From assembly GCF_002305875.1 (NCBI RefSeq), contig NZ_CP022098.1:1488001-1552000 (forward strand): a DNA stretch of 64,000 bases. Reading direction: 5' to 3'. Positions 49,868-62,579 of the stretch are shown one piece after another. A program made the translations under genes and the position numbers. The notes below the pieces were generated by a model. It was not told where the DNA came from, searched no databases, and was given only the letters and a program-made list of their open reading frames with translations. Origin of the DNA: Cystobacter fuscus. GTDB taxonomy: Bacteria > Myxococcota > Myxococcia > Myxococcales > Myxococcaceae. The first letter of the stretch is position 1; every line of letters begins with the position of its first letter.

Positions 49868-50818
49868 TCAACCTCGTCGTGGGGCGCCCGGTGGGACGGT
49901 GAGGCTCTCGCCCACGGCGAGCACGTGCAGGGGCTCCACCGGGAGCGCGCGCCGCTTCCACTCGGCGTCCAGACGCTGGGGCGGCTCGTCGAGGGGCTCG
50001 TCGGTGAGCTTGAAGGTTCCCCAGTGCATGGCGAGGAAGCGCCGGGCCCCGAGGTCCTCATAGGCCCGCACCGCCTGCTCGGGGTTCATGTGCTGCTTCT
50101 CCATGAACCACTCCGGGTCATAGGCGCCGATGGGCAGCAGGGCGGCGTCGATGCCGGGAAAGCGCCGGCCGATCTCCCGGAAGCCCTCGAAGTAGGCGGT
50201 GTCGCCCGAGTGGTAGACGCGGGTGTGGGCGCCCTCCACCACGAAGCCGCCCCAGAGCGTCTCGTTCACGTCCGCGAGGCCGCGGCGGCTCCAGTGCTGG
50301 GCGGGGACGAAGTGCACGGTGACGGGGCCCACGCGCGTGGAGCCCCACCAGTCCAGCTCGGTGACGGACAGGCCGGTGCGCTGGAAGTAGCGCGTCAGGC
50401 CGAGTCCCCCGATGACGGGCGCGCCCACCTGGCACACGGTGGGCATGTCCAGGTGATCATAGTGGTTGTGGGACACCAGGGTGGCCTGGATGGGGGGGAG
50501 CTGGCCGGTCGGCACTCCGGGGGGCACGTTGCGGCGGATGAAGCCGGGAATGCTGTCGCGCAGCACGGGATCGATGAGCAGCGACACGCCCTCGAGCTGG
50601 ACGAGCCAGCTGGCGTGGCCCAGCCAGGTGAGGCGCGCGCCCTCGCCGGGGGCGGGGGGCACGGCCAGGACGGCGAGGTCCGGCTCCACGCGGCGCATGG
50701 CGCAGGTGGCCTCGCTCTTGCGGCGCTTGCCGGCCACCTTGTCCGCCACCGCCCACTTGAAGACGGTGGACAGCGGGTGGGGACCACTGCCATCCAGGTT
50801 CTTGAAGCGCAACGGCAT
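49868..50818 (-). CDS. MBL-fold metallohydrolase (NAPE-PLD/UlaG-like)
   Basis: 316 aa from M-P-L-R-F-K, with GAGGAA upstream; an ATG at 50863 would add 15 residues and also has a plausible site. Metal ligands are H-N-H-Y-D-H-L-D, the His in P-A-Q-H-W-S-R, Asp in H-S-G-D-T-A and the His in M-H-W-G-T-F. The pattern L-G-H-A-S-W and P-A-Q-H-W-S-R-R is that of the NAPE-PLD group (phosphodiesterases acting on N-acyl-phosphatidylethanolamine). The true substrate is unknown. Confidence 0.9.
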   Translation of the reverse strand: MPLRFKNLDGSGPHPLSTVFKWAVADKVAGKRRKSEATCAMRRVEPDLAVLAVPPAPGEGARLTWLGHASWLVQLEGVSLLIDPVLRDSIPGFIRRNVPPGVPTGQLPPIQATLVSHNHYDHLDMPTVCQVGAPVIGGLGLTRYFQRTGLSVTELDWWGSTRVGPVTVHFVPAQHWSRRGLADVNETLWGGFVVEGAHTRVYHSGDTAYFEGFREIGRRFPGIDAALLPIGAYDPEWFMEKQHMNPEQAVRAYEDLGARRFLAMHWGTFKLTDEPLDEPPQRLDAEWKRRALPVEPLHVLAVGESLTVPPGAPRRG

Positions 50819-50941
50819 GGGGAAGGGTTCCTCGTGGGAGGGTGGAATGGGCTCTTGCCCCATCCTGTTCCGCCCTCATCCTAGCAAGCACGGGAATGAT
50901 TTCTTCCCGATGCGCCAGGGGTGGAGAAGTATCCAGCCAAT

Positions 50942-52345
<1,404 letters not shown>

Positions 52346-52517
52346 AGGGCCGGCGTCGTCGCTTCCCCACCCGCGTCAACGTTTCACCCGGGGCATGACA
52401 CGGGTGTCAGGGCGCGGTGGGGCCGGGGAGGCGGGGGAGCGCCGCCCTCCGAGTGGTTCATTCCTGGAACATGTCTTGCTTTGGGCCTGGGTCCACCCCT
52501 TCACCCGGAGCATGTGC

Positions 52518-53951
52518 ATGAGCAGGACACGGCGGTTGTGGATCACAGGGCTGACGGTACTGACACTGGTAGGTTGTTCTGGGCTGGGTTCGGTAGGTGC
52601 TCCCTCCGCTGGGGACATGGGAGCGACTCCTGGCGGAATCCAGGACATCGCGCTGGCGCGGACGAAGATCGCGGCGGGGCAGATTCCCCTCGCGGAGGAC
52701 TTCACCGCCGAGGGGCTCTACGCGGAGCATGATCTTCCCCTGGAGGGCCCGCCCTGTGAGCAGGTGTTGTGTCTGCGCACGGCGAAGGGCATCGCGACGG
52801 CCATCGACACGGGCCGCCAGGAGGTGTTCGTGCAGGTGGGGTTCTCGTCCAACGTGGAGCCCTCCACCTTCCACCGCAAGCCGCTCGACGCGGCGCTGGT
52901 CATCGACCACTCCGGGTCCATGCAGGGCGAGCCGATGGCGGCCGTGAAGGAGGCGGCTCGCCGGTTGGTGGCGAAGCTGGACGAGAGCGACACCTTCTCG
53001 CTGGTCATCTTCGATGACGTCTCCCAGGTGCTGGTGAAGCAGACGCCCGTGCGCGACCGCGCGGCCCTGCTGCGCGCCATCGACACCATCCAGGTGGACG
53101 GCTCGACCTGCATCGAGTGCGGACTGGCCGATGGCTACGCGCAACTCGCCACGCGCGCGCCGGACGCGTCACGCGCCCGCCGCGTCTTCCTCTTCACGGA
53201 CGCGATGCCCAACGTGGGCCAGACGCAAGAGGGCGGGTTCATGAAGCTGTTGCGCGACCACTCCCAGGAGGGCCGGGACCTGACGCTCTTCGGGGTGAAC
53301 ATCGCGTTCGATCAGTCCTTCGTCACGGCCATCTCCTCCGTGCGGGGCGCCAATGCCTTCTACCTGCGTGACGCCGAGCGCACGCGAACGGTCTTCGACG
53401 AGGACTTCGACTACCTGGTGACGCCCATCGCGTATGACCTGAAGATGGTGCTCACTCCCGCCCCGGGCTTCCGGGTGGAGGCGGTGTATGGCGTGCCCGG
53501 GGTGGAGCCCGGCGCGGGCCAGGCCTCGCTGGAGATCTCCACGGTCTTCCTCTCCCGGCGGCGCGGCGCCATCCTCGCGCGCTTCTCCCGGGAGGCGGAC
53601 ATCCAGCCCGGACAACGGATGATGTCGGGGGGGCTCTCCTTCACACCCGCTCGCGGCGAGGCGAGCCCGCCCACGCTCGTGACGGCGAGCTACGAGGGCA
53701 GCGAGCCGCTCTCGTCCACCGGCACGTGGTACTCCGAGGACACGGTGCGCAAGACGGCGGCCCTGACGAACTTCATCCTCGGCGCCCGGGCGGCGTGCTC
53801 GTCCTGGCATGCGGGGGACAAGGCCCGGGCCCGGGAGCTGGCGGACCGGACGGCGGAGCTGCTGCGCACCCACGCGGAGCAGTTGGACGACGCCGCGCTG
53901 CGCGCCGAGGCGGAGCTGGCGTCCAAGCTCGCCGCGCTGATGGTTCCCTGA
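52518..53951 (+). CDS. VWA-domain lipoprotein
   Basis: 477 aa. The ATG at 52518 has GGAG seven bases before it; a nearby ATG at 52512 overlaps that site. The signal ends L-V-G-C-S-G (lipobox). After a linker, the VWA domain begins A-A-L-V-I-D-H-S-G-S-M with a complete MIDAS. The C-terminal half is beta-rich, as in Vault-IT/VWA proteins. A Cys-containing insertion (C-I-E-C) lies in the domain. The role is probably extracellular protein or surface contact. It is convergent with the MATE gene, four bases apart. Confidence 0.9.
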   Translation: MSRTRRLWITGLTVLTLVGCSGLGSVGAPSAGDMGATPGGIQDIALARTKIAAGQIPLAEDFTAEGLYAEHDLPLEGPPCEQVLCLRTAKGIATAIDTGRQEVFVQVGFSSNVEPSTFHRKPLDAALVIDHSGSMQGEPMAAVKEAARRLVAKLDESDTFSLVIFDDVSQVLVKQTPVRDRAALLRAIDTIQVDGSTCIECGLADGYAQLATRAPDASRARRVFLFTDAMPNVGQTQEGGFMKLLRDHSQEGRDLTLFGVNIAFDQSFVTAISSVRGANAFYLRDAERTRTVFDEDFDYLVTPIAYDLKMVLTPAPGFRVEAVYGVPGVEPGAGQASLEISTVFLSRRRGAILARFSREADIQPGQRMMSGGLSFTPARGEASPPTLVTASYEGSEPLSSTGTWYSEDTVRKTAALTNFILGARAACSSWHAGDKARARELADRTAELLRTHAEQLDDAALRAEAELASKLAALMVP

Positions 53952-53955
53952 ACCC

Positions 53956-55386
53956 TCAGGCCTCGCCCGCCTCGTTGGCGAAGACCTCGGCGGGGTCCGG
54001 CTTGGCCTGCTCGAGGACGGTCGGCTTGTGGTGGGCCACCGCCTTCTTCCAGCGCCCGGAGAAGTAGTAGGCCATGCTGCAGCCGAGCGAGACGAAGAAG
54101 CTGATGGCGATGGCGTACCAGACGCCCTTCACGTCGTGCATCTGGCGCGACAGCGTGTAGGCCAGGGGCACCCGGACCACCCAGAGGCTGAGCAGGGAGA
54201 TGAGGGTGGTGATCATCGTCGAGCCGGCTCCGTTGATGATGCCGTTGCTCACGAAGGTGAGGCCGAACAAGACGTAGCAGGCGCCCACGATGTGCAGATA
54301 CGAGGTCCCCAGCTCGACGACGACGGGATCCGTGATGAACACCTTCAGGAGCGTCTCCGGGAAGAGGACGGCCACCAGGGAGATGACGAGGGTGATGGCC
54401 CCGCTGAAGGCACATCCCCACGCGAAGATCTGCCGGACGCGGGGCAGGTGGCCCGCCCCCAGGTTCTGTCCGGCGAGCGTCGAGATGGCCATGCCGAAGT
54501 TGATGGCCGGCATGAAGGCGATCTGATCGATGCGCGAGGCCGCGCCGAAGGCCGCCGTGGAGATCTCCCCGAAGCCGTTCACGATGCCGGTCACCATCAC
54601 CATGCCGAGCGACACCAGGGACTGCTGGATGGAGGCGGGCACGCCGATGCGGAAGGTCTGCCAGGTGGCCGGACCGAGGTGGCGCAGGCTCGGCCAGCCG
54701 GGCGCGACGGGGGACTTCTGGCGGTGCAGCCAGACCACCAGCACGGTCAGCACGAGCACCTGGGAGACGATGGTGGCCCAGGCGGTGCCGTTGAGCCCCA
54801 GACGTGGCAGGCCCAGGTGGCCGAAGATGAGGAGCGGATCCAACACCGTGGTGAGCACGACGGAGATGAGCTGGAAGTACAGGGGCGTCTTCGAGTCCCC
54901 CATGCCCTGCAACATGCTGCGCAGCGCGAACATGGCGAAGCTGGTGGGCATCGACAGCAGGAAGATGCGCAGGTAGTCCACCGAGGGCTGGAAGATGTCC
55001 TCCGGCGTGTCCATGGCGCGCAGGATGTGGGGCGTGAAGAACTCGCCCAGCAGGGTCAGCAGGATGCCCAGGCCGAGGATCAACACGGTGGAGCTGTCCA
55101 CCACCCGCCGCAGCTCGTCGAAGCGTTTGGCGCCGTAGCTCTGCGACACGAGGATGTTCGTCGCGAGCGTCATGCCCATCCCGATACCGAAGAGGGTGAA
55201 GACGACGGGGAAGCTCACCGTGACGGTGGCCAGCGCCCCGGTGCCGAGGAACTGCCCCACCCAGATGGCGTTGATGAAGCTGTAGGCCGTCTGCAGCAGG
55301 CTGCCAATGAGCATCGGCAGGGAGAACGTCACGATGTGCCGGGGGATGCTGCCCGTGGTCAAATCTGTCCCGAACTTCGGTTTCAT
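53956..55386 (-). CDS. MATE-family efflux transporter
   Basis: 476 aa from M-K-P-K-F-G, with AAGG seven bases upstream. Twelve hydrophobic helices are arranged as two similar halves. The first has G-S-L-L-Q-T-A-Y-S-F-I-N-A-I-W-V-G, and the second starts at about residue 240 (G-V-P-A-S-I-Q-Q-S-L-V-S-L-G). MATE proteins export cationic drugs or metabolites in exchange for Na+ or H+. The charged C-terminal tail (K-P-D-P-A-E-V) is cytoplasmic. No regulator is next to it. Confidence 0.93.
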   Translation of the reverse strand: MKPKFGTDLTTGSIPRHIVTFSLPMLIGSLLQTAYSFINAIWVGQFLGTGALATVTVSFPVVFTLFGIGMGMTLATNILVSQSYGAKRFDELRRVVDSSTVLILGLGILLTLLGEFFTPHILRAMDTPEDIFQPSVDYLRIFLLSMPTSFAMFALRSMLQGMGDSKTPLYFQLISVVLTTVLDPLLIFGHLGLPRLGLNGTAWATIVSQVLVLTVLVVWLHRQKSPVAPGWPSLRHLGPATWQTFRIGVPASIQQSLVSLGMVMVTGIVNGFGEISTAAFGAASRIDQIAFMPAINFGMAISTLAGQNLGAGHLPRVRQIFAWGCAFSGAITLVISLVAVLFPETLLKVFITDPVVVELGTSYLHIVGACYVLFGLTFVSNGIINGAGSTMITTLISLLSLWVVRVPLAYTLSRQMHDVKGVWYAIAISFFVSLGCSMAYYFSGRWKKAVAHHKPTVLEQAKPDPAEVFANEAGEA

Positions 55387-55516
55387 GTGTCTGCCTTCTC
55401 CCGTGATGGCTTCTTCACGGTCAGGTGCGGTATGCACCCTCGAAGGCGGGCGCGCCAGTCCCCCAGGTGGGTTTTCTCACCGGGTGGAAGCCGGGACGTG
55501 TCGTGCCGCGGACGGC

Positions 55517-56758
55517 TCAGGGCTCGAGCGGGTTCTTGTGGTGGAAGCTCCTCGGCCTGAGCTCGAAGGACAGCCAGCTCATGGGCATGTTGTCCTGGTC
55601 CTCGTCCCGAGGGACGTGCAGGTGCCGGTTGACGTACCACACCACCACGTCCTGCCCATCCACGGATTGCCCGTCCACCATGGCGCTGACATTCGTTGGC
55701 GCGGTGCTGCAACCCGAGGCGATGTGTGGAGGGAAGTTGCCCACCGCGAGACTCTCGCACCCGTTGTAGCGGGTGACCCAGAACTCGTGCGCGGACCAGG
55801 GCTCCGTGGTGGAGACCTCGCCGGTCCACAGCCCCTCGATGTGCGGGACGAGCTCATAGCCCACGTTCCGCCCGTCGGCGTTGGTGCTCGTCTTGTCGTA
55901 GATGAACCACGACGTATAGCTCTCCGGGGCGAGGTCCTGGGCGGCCTCGAGCGGGATGGGCGTCCTCACGTTCACCCCGCAGGTGCCCGGCGTGGCGCAG
56001 GAGCTGTCGGGAGAAGGGGACGTGGACGGCTGGAAGGTCATCTGCTCGACCGCGTCGTTCGCCGCTCCATCGATGTCGAAGTCCAGCCGGTAATAGATGT
56101 TGTGCAGGTGGGAGATTCCATAGACCGGCGTCTCGTTCGTCTCGGAGTCCATGCGGCTGCCATAGGGCGCATAGCCCGCGCCCGAGCGGACCTGCTGGAG
56201 CCGGCCCGACAGCCCCATCCGTGGCTCGATGGTCCCGTCATCATGGAACTCCCACTGGTTGATGTACGTGTACTGGCCGAGTTGTGAGGCCATGCTCACC
56301 GAGACGCTCTCTCCCCGCTGGAAGTTGTCCCTGAACTTCCAGGCGTAGCCGCGATCGTCGACGTTCTGGCAGATCTGGTTGTTGGCCAGCAGCGTCCCTC
56401 CCGCGCACTCCGCCTCGGTGAGCGTGAGGGCATTGAACCCCAACCCCGCGTTGGTGACGTCGAGGGGGCGGGGGGTGCCCATGACATAGGGGACGTGGAG
56501 CTCCGCGATGCTCCCCTGGCCGAGCACCAGTCGCGACGTGCCTCCCACGGGCATGTAGCTGGCCTTCTGGATGACCATCCCCTCACAGGGACAATTCTGG
56601 ACGGAGAAGTTCCACCTCGAGCCCGACGCGAAGGTGTGATCCACCACGGTGGAGCCGGTGCAGGCCGCGGGGGAGCACCCTTGTGCCTCCGCGACGCGCG
56701 CGAAGCCCACTCCCATACCGATGGCCACGACCCCATGGACGACGCGATACCAGGACAT
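55517..56758 (-). CDS. secreted copper-amine-oxidase-like protein with altered cofactor motif
   Basis: 413 aa, GGGAG before the ATG, signal peptide ending A-E-A. The sequence follows the catalytic domain of copper amine oxidases in order: a G-S-I-A-E-L-H-V-P-Y segment, Asp100 in D-V-T-N-A-G-L-G, a TPQ-region L-G-Q-Y-T-Y-I-N-Q-W-E-F, copper ligands H-L-H (217, 219), H-E-F-W-V-T-R-Y, and H-V-P-R-D-E-D before N-M-P-M. The usual N-Y-D/E around the cofactor Tyr is Q-Y-T. The N-terminal accessory domains are missing. It may be an active short variant or a protein that binds copper without oxidising amines. Confidence 0.8.
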   Translation of the reverse strand: MSWYRVVHGVVAIGMGVGFARVAEAQGCSPAACTGSTVVDHTFASGSRWNFSVQNCPCEGMVIQKASYMPVGGTSRLVLGQGSIAELHVPYVMGTPRPLDVTNAGLGFNALTLTEAECAGGTLLANNQICQNVDDRGYAWKFRDNFQRGESVSVSMASQLGQYTYINQWEFHDDGTIEPRMGLSGRLQQVRSGAGYAPYGSRMDSETNETPVYGISHLHNIYYRLDFDIDGAANDAVEQMTFQPSTSPSPDSSCATPGTCGVNVRTPIPLEAAQDLAPESYTSWFIYDKTSTNADGRNVGYELVPHIEGLWTGEVSTTEPWSAHEFWVTRYNGCESLAVGNFPPHIASGCSTAPTNVSAMVDGQSVDGQDVVVWYVNRHLHVPRDEDQDNMPMSWLSFELRPRSFHHKNPLEP

Positions 56759-56893
56759 GCTCGACTCCCGTGGGCGAAGGAATTCCAGAAACGGGGAGTT
56801 AGGGCCGCGGCCGCCGGAGGGGCTACGTACCCCGGGGCACTCCGTCACCGGCGAACCGGGCCTGTGAGGAGCGATGCACTCTCGAGCGGTCAG

Positions 56894-58830
<1,937 letters not shown>

Positions 58831-58834
<4 letters not shown>

Positions 58835-59289
58835 TCGTGGGGTGTTTCGGGGGGCAGTTCGACGATCTGCAGCCAGTGCCGGTTGAGGACCTTCACGACC
58901 TCGACGAGCCCATCGAAGGTCACCGGCTTGGTGATGAAGCAGTTGGCCCCGAGGTTGTAGCTGCGCAGGATGTCCTCCTCGGCCTTGGACGTGGTCAGCA
59001 CGACGATGGGGATGTTCTTGAGCTCCGGGTCGGACTTGATCTCCCGGAGCGCCTCGCGGCCATCCTTGCGCGGCATGTTCAGGTCCAGGAGGATCAACCC
59101 GGGCCGTGGGGAGTCCTTGGGGTTGGCGTAGCGGCCGAGGCGGCGCAGGTAGTCGATGAGCTCCTCGCCGTCCTCGACGAAGCGCAGATCGTTGGCGAGC
59201 CGGCTCTCCTCCATGGCCGAGCGTGCGAAGTCCCGGTCATCCGGGTCGTCATCCGCCATCAGGATGGTGACAGCTCGTTTCGGCTCCAT
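58831..59289 (-). CDS. single-domain response regulator, Rcp1-like
   Basis: 152 aa. The acidic pocket is A-D-D-D-P-D-D, the phosphorylated Asp is in I-L-L-D-L-N-M-P-R-K-D-G, and the conserved Thr/Lys are in V-L-T-T-S-K and F-I-T-K-P. The long loop before the Asp (R-Y-A-N-P-K-D-S-P-R-P-G) is typical of receivers paired with phytochrome-like kinases. It probably shuttles phosphate between the kinase encoded eight bases upstream and the hybrid kinase downstream (ATGA overlap). Confidence 0.94.
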
Positions 59290-59297
59290 GGCTCTTT

Positions 59298-60575
59298 CTA
59301 TCCGTGCAAGGGCTGCCGCATGGGCAGCGTGATGTGGAAGGCCGTGCCCTCTCCGGGCGTGCTCCGGGCCTCGATGTTTCCGCCATGCCGCTCGGCGATC
59401 TTCCGGCAGATGGCGAGGCCGATTCCCGTTCCCTCGTACTGGCCCCGGCCGTGCAGACGCTGGAAGACGTTGAAGATGCGCTCCCGGTACTTCTCCTCGA
59501 AGCCGATGCCGTTGTCGCGCACCACCAGCTCGCACCGGCCGCCCTGGGCTTCCACCTGGGCCCCGATGGACACGCGGGGCGTCACGCCCTCGCGGCGGAA
59601 CTTGAGGGCATTGCCCACCAGGTTCTGCAAGAGCTGGCGCATCTGGGTGGGATCCGCGTCGAACACGGGCAGCGGCTCGAGCGACACCTCCGCCCCGGTC
59701 TGTTCGATGGTGGCCTCGAGGTCCTCGATCACCTCGCGCGCGATGGTGGACAGGTCCACCCGCTTGAACGGCTGACCCCTGGCGGACACGCGCGAGAAGG
59801 CGAGCAGATCGTCGATGAGCCGGCGCATGCGCGTCGCGGCGCCCTGCATCCGCGTGAGGTAGTCCTGTGCCTCGGGGCTCAAGGAGGTGGCCGTCTTCGA
59901 CAGGCGCTCGCCGAAGGTCTGGATCTTCCGCAGCGGCTCCTGCAGGTCGTGCGAGGCCACGTACGCGAAGCTCTCCAGCTCGCGGTTGGACTGCTCCAGG
60001 CGCAGCTGCGCCCGCTTGAGCTCGGTGATGTCGGTGAGGATGACGGTGAAGCCGACGATCCGCTGGCCCACCTGGATGGGCCCCACCCGGGCGGCGAACC
60101 ACTCGGGGCCCCCGCTGACGTTGGGCCTGGCCTCGTAGCCTCCCGTCTCCCCCGTGGCGAGCACCCGCTGGATGACGCTCCGGGCCGTCTCGCGCGACTC
60201 CGGGGCGATCCAGTCGTAGAGGTTCTGGCCGAGCACCTGCTCCACCGTCAGGCCCGGTATGGTGAAGTTGATGAAGCGGATGCGCGCTTCGACGTCACAG
60301 CAGAACATGCTGTTGGGCGACTGGGCGATCAGCGCCTGGGTGCCAAACGCGTCCTCCGACCTCGTGCGCTCCACGGTGAGTTGGGTGGACAGGTGGTTGA
60401 GGGCCACCACGACGGGGGCCAGTGGCCCGCTTGCCTCGGAGCATCGGGCATGCGGCTCGCGAGCGGCCATCCGCCGGATCTGCTCGAGCAACTCCTCGAC
60501 GGTTGTTTCCTTCGTCCTTCTGGCGGCGGAGCCTTCCGCCACCACGCTCGCCTCGTCGTCTCGACACGTACTCAC
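59298..60575 (-). CDS. PAS-domain histidine kinase, phytochrome-kinase type
   Basis: 425 aa from a GTG with AGGAC eight bases upstream; no better ATG exists. An N-terminal coiled-coil region leads to a PAS domain (S-P-N-S-M-F-C-C-D-V-E-A-R-I-R-F, G-F-T-V-I-L-T-D-I-T-E). The kinase begins F-A-Y-V-A-S-H-D-L-Q-E-P-L-R-K-I, the H-box form seen in bacteriophytochromes, followed by N-L-V-G-N-A-L-K-F, D-N-G-I-G-F and G-T-G-I-G-L. No bilin-binding GAF domain or membrane helix is present, so it responds to an internal signal. It is first in the operon with the receiver and hybrid kinase. Confidence 0.93.
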   Translation of the reverse strand: MSTCRDDEASVVAEGSAARRTKETTVEELLEQIRRMAAREPHARCSEASGPLAPVVVALNHLSTQLTVERTRSEDAFGTQALIAQSPNSMFCCDVEARIRFINFTIPGLTVEQVLGQNLYDWIAPESRETARSVIQRVLATGETGGYEARPNVSGGPEWFAARVGPIQVGQRIVGFTVILTDITELKRAQLRLEQSNRELESFAYVASHDLQEPLRKIQTFGERLSKTATSLSPEAQDYLTRMQGAATRMRRLIDDLLAFSRVSARGQPFKRVDLSTIAREVIEDLEATIEQTGAEVSLEPLPVFDADPTQMRQLLQNLVGNALKFRREGVTPRVSIGAQVEAQGGRCELVVRDNGIGFEEKYRERIFNVFQRLHGRGQYEGTGIGLAICRKIAERHGGNIEARSTPGEGTAFHITLPMRQPLHG

Positions 60576-60866
60576 TGCGAAGGTCCTCGCTCGAACGCTG
60601 GCTGGACGTGGTTTGGCTCCCCCTGGAAGACCACCTCGAAACAATATGCAACACAAATGGGTGGGTTGTATAGCACTCGACAACGAGGGCTCCGAGGCAT
60701 TGATTCGAGACATCGACGGCCGGGCGGAGGGGCGCCTCCGACGAGTGCCTGCTCCTGGAGTGGAGGAGTCTCGCGCCCGGTGAATGAAGTGGGCCCGGGG
60801 AGCAGGCGAGACCACACCTTCACTCCGTGCGCCACGAGCGCGGGCGCCGAACTATGGTCCCGCCGC

Positions 60867-61775
60867 ATGAACGCCAGGTACTACTCCTTCGCTCTCACTG
60901 TCGCTGTCTGCCTTCTCTCCTCCGCCGTGTCGGCCAAGCCCTACCGGGCGATGGTGACGCGCACCGCGTCGACGACCCGGCCGGGCAACCTGGAGCTCGG
61001 TTTGCGCTACCAGGGCTTCTTCTCGCTCGAGCAGGGCAAGTCGCTGCCCTACCACCAGGTCTCCCCGAGCATCCGCTGGGGCATCGTCGACAACGTGGAG
61101 GCCAACGTCTACTTCGAGGTCCTGGGCATCGGCACGCCCGGGGAGAGCAACTTCCAGGTGGCCTTCGGAGACATCCCGCTCGGCCTGCAGTGGACGTTCC
61201 TGGAAGCGGGCCCCCTGGCGCTGGGCGCCTATGGCCGCGTCACCTTCCCCACCGGGCCGAGCGACCAGGACGCCATCCAGCCGCTGCTGTCGGACGGAAC
61301 GTGGGACATCGAGGGCACGCTCATCGCCGAGCTGCGGGTGACCAAGGACCTGCGCTTCATGCTCAACCCGAGCTACCTCCACCATGGGACGCGTGACCGC
61401 GGGTCCCGGCCGGACTTCGATGTCCCGGACGCGCTCCAGCTCGCCGTGGCGGGCACGTACAACATCAACGACCAGACCCTCGTGGGCCTGGAGGTCATCG
61501 GCCGCCGCTACTTCGCGCCCACCATCACCCCGACGTGGACGAACAACGCCAACCAGGTGGAGATCATCCCCGTGGTGCGCCGCGAGCTCTTCCCGGGACT
61601 GGTGCTCGAGGCCGTGGCGGGCATCGCGGTGACGCCGGACCTCTCCGACATCTACAACTTCCGCGTCCTGCTCGGCGGCACCTACGAGTTCGACCTCGCC
61701 TCCGGCCCGAACCTGCCCACGAAGAATCAGGTGAAGAAGCCCACCCCCCCGAAGAAGAAGCCCACCAAGCGCTGA
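60867..61775 (+). CDS. outer-membrane beta-barrel protein
   Basis: 302 aa with signal peptide (A-V-S-A cleavage region). The mature protein alternates hydrophobic and polar residues in many short strands ending in aromatic residues (E-L-G-L-R-Y-Q-G-F-F, L-G-A-Y-G-R-V-T-F), typical of a monomeric barrel of 10-12 strands. The tail is a basic Pro/Lys string (K-K-P-T-P-P-K-K-K) after the last strand. I cannot name the substrate. It is convergent with the SAM hydrolase gene, six bases apart. Confidence 0.8.
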   Translation: MNARYYSFALTVAVCLLSSAVSAKPYRAMVTRTASTTRPGNLELGLRYQGFFSLEQGKSLPYHQVSPSIRWGIVDNVEANVYFEVLGIGTPGESNFQVAFGDIPLGLQWTFLEAGPLALGAYGRVTFPTGPSDQDAIQPLLSDGTWDIEGTLIAELRVTKDLRFMLNPSYLHHGTRDRGSRPDFDVPDALQLAVAGTYNINDQTLVGLEVIGRRYFAPTITPTWTNNANQVEIIPVVRRELFPGLVLEAVAGIAVTPDLSDIYNFRVLLGGTYEFDLASGPNLPTKNQVKKPTPPKKKPTKR

Positions 61776-61781
61776 GGCGGG

Positions 61782-62579
61782 CTATCCGCGCGCGGCGACG
61801 CGCACCCGGGTGCCCCGGCCCACGCCGAGCACCCGCGCCGCGTCGCCGTCCCGCACGGACACCTCCAGCAGTCCCGTGCTGCCTCCCAGGGAGAGGAGCT
61901 CCCCGGGAGCGACGGCCTGATAGTGGGCGAGGGGCGCGCCCGGGACGAGGCGGTCGCCGACCTGGACGTCGAAGCGGGCCGGCAGCCGCGCCACCGGCAG
62001 ATTGGTGATGAGGTTGCCGTAGGTATCCACGTGCAGCACCTCGCCCACGAGTGCGCTGCCTCCGCCTTCCTCTCGCGGCTCGGGGAAGGTGAAGGGCGTC
62101 TCCAGTCGCTCCAGACGCCGGCCGAGCTTCTCGAGTGGCACGCCCGCCGCGAGGTGGCCCACCACGGGGGCGAAGAGATCCCTGCCATGAAAGGTCCGCG
62201 AGCGACGGGGTCCCCACCATGCGGGGTCGTTCAGCTCGACGGCGTCGGCCAGTCCGCCGAGCAGGAGGAGCGCGGGCACCAGCAGGCCGTTGTCCGGGCC
62301 CACGAGGACGTCGCCCCGGTGGCTTCTCACGGCCACGGCCCGTCGCGCGGAGCCCACGCCGGGATCCACCACCGCGAGGTGCAGCGAGCCCTCGGCGAAG
62401 GCTTCCACCGCGCTCCACAGCAGGAAGGCGCCTGCTCTCACGTCCTGCGCGGGGACCGCGTGCGTGAGATCCACGAGGCGCGCGTGCGGAGCGACCCGGA
62501 GGATCGCCGCCTTCATCTGGCCCACGTAGGTGTCCGTCAGGCCGAAGTCGGTGAGCAGGCTGATCAGGGGTGGAAGCAT
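61782..62579 (-). CDS. SAM hydroxide adenosyltransferase (DUF62)
   Basis: 265 aa from M-L-P-P-L-I-S-L-L-T-D-F-G. Family motifs are T-D-F-G-L-T-D-T-Y-V-G, V-V-D-P-G-V-G-S and R-R, G-P-D-N-G-L, and F-H-G-R-D-L-F-A-P, giving the Asp-Arg-His set used to activate water. It splits S-adenosylmethionine into adenosine and methionine. The related fluorinase and chlorinase carry different loops, and nothing here suggests a halogenase. A longer frame to 62651 exists but has no family sequence. Confidence 0.92.
   Translation of the reverse strand: MLPPLISLLTDFGLTDTYVGQMKAAILRVAPHARLVDLTHAVPAQDVRAGAFLLWSAVEAFAEGSLHLAVVDPGVGSARRAVAVRSHRGDVLVGPDNGLLVPALLLLGGLADAVELNDPAWWGPRRSRTFHGRDLFAPVVGHLAAGVPLEKLGRRLERLETPFTFPEPREEGGGSALVGEVLHVDTYGNLITNLPVARLPARFDVQVGDRLVPGAPLAHYQAVAPGELLSLGGSTGLLEVSVRDGDAARVLGVGRGTRVRVAARG

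Noticed and set aside
52440-52511. Longer start for the VWA lipoprotein gene
   Set aside because: The upstream part of the frame has no signal-like sequence; the lipoprotein signal starts only at the ATG at 52518 or 52512.
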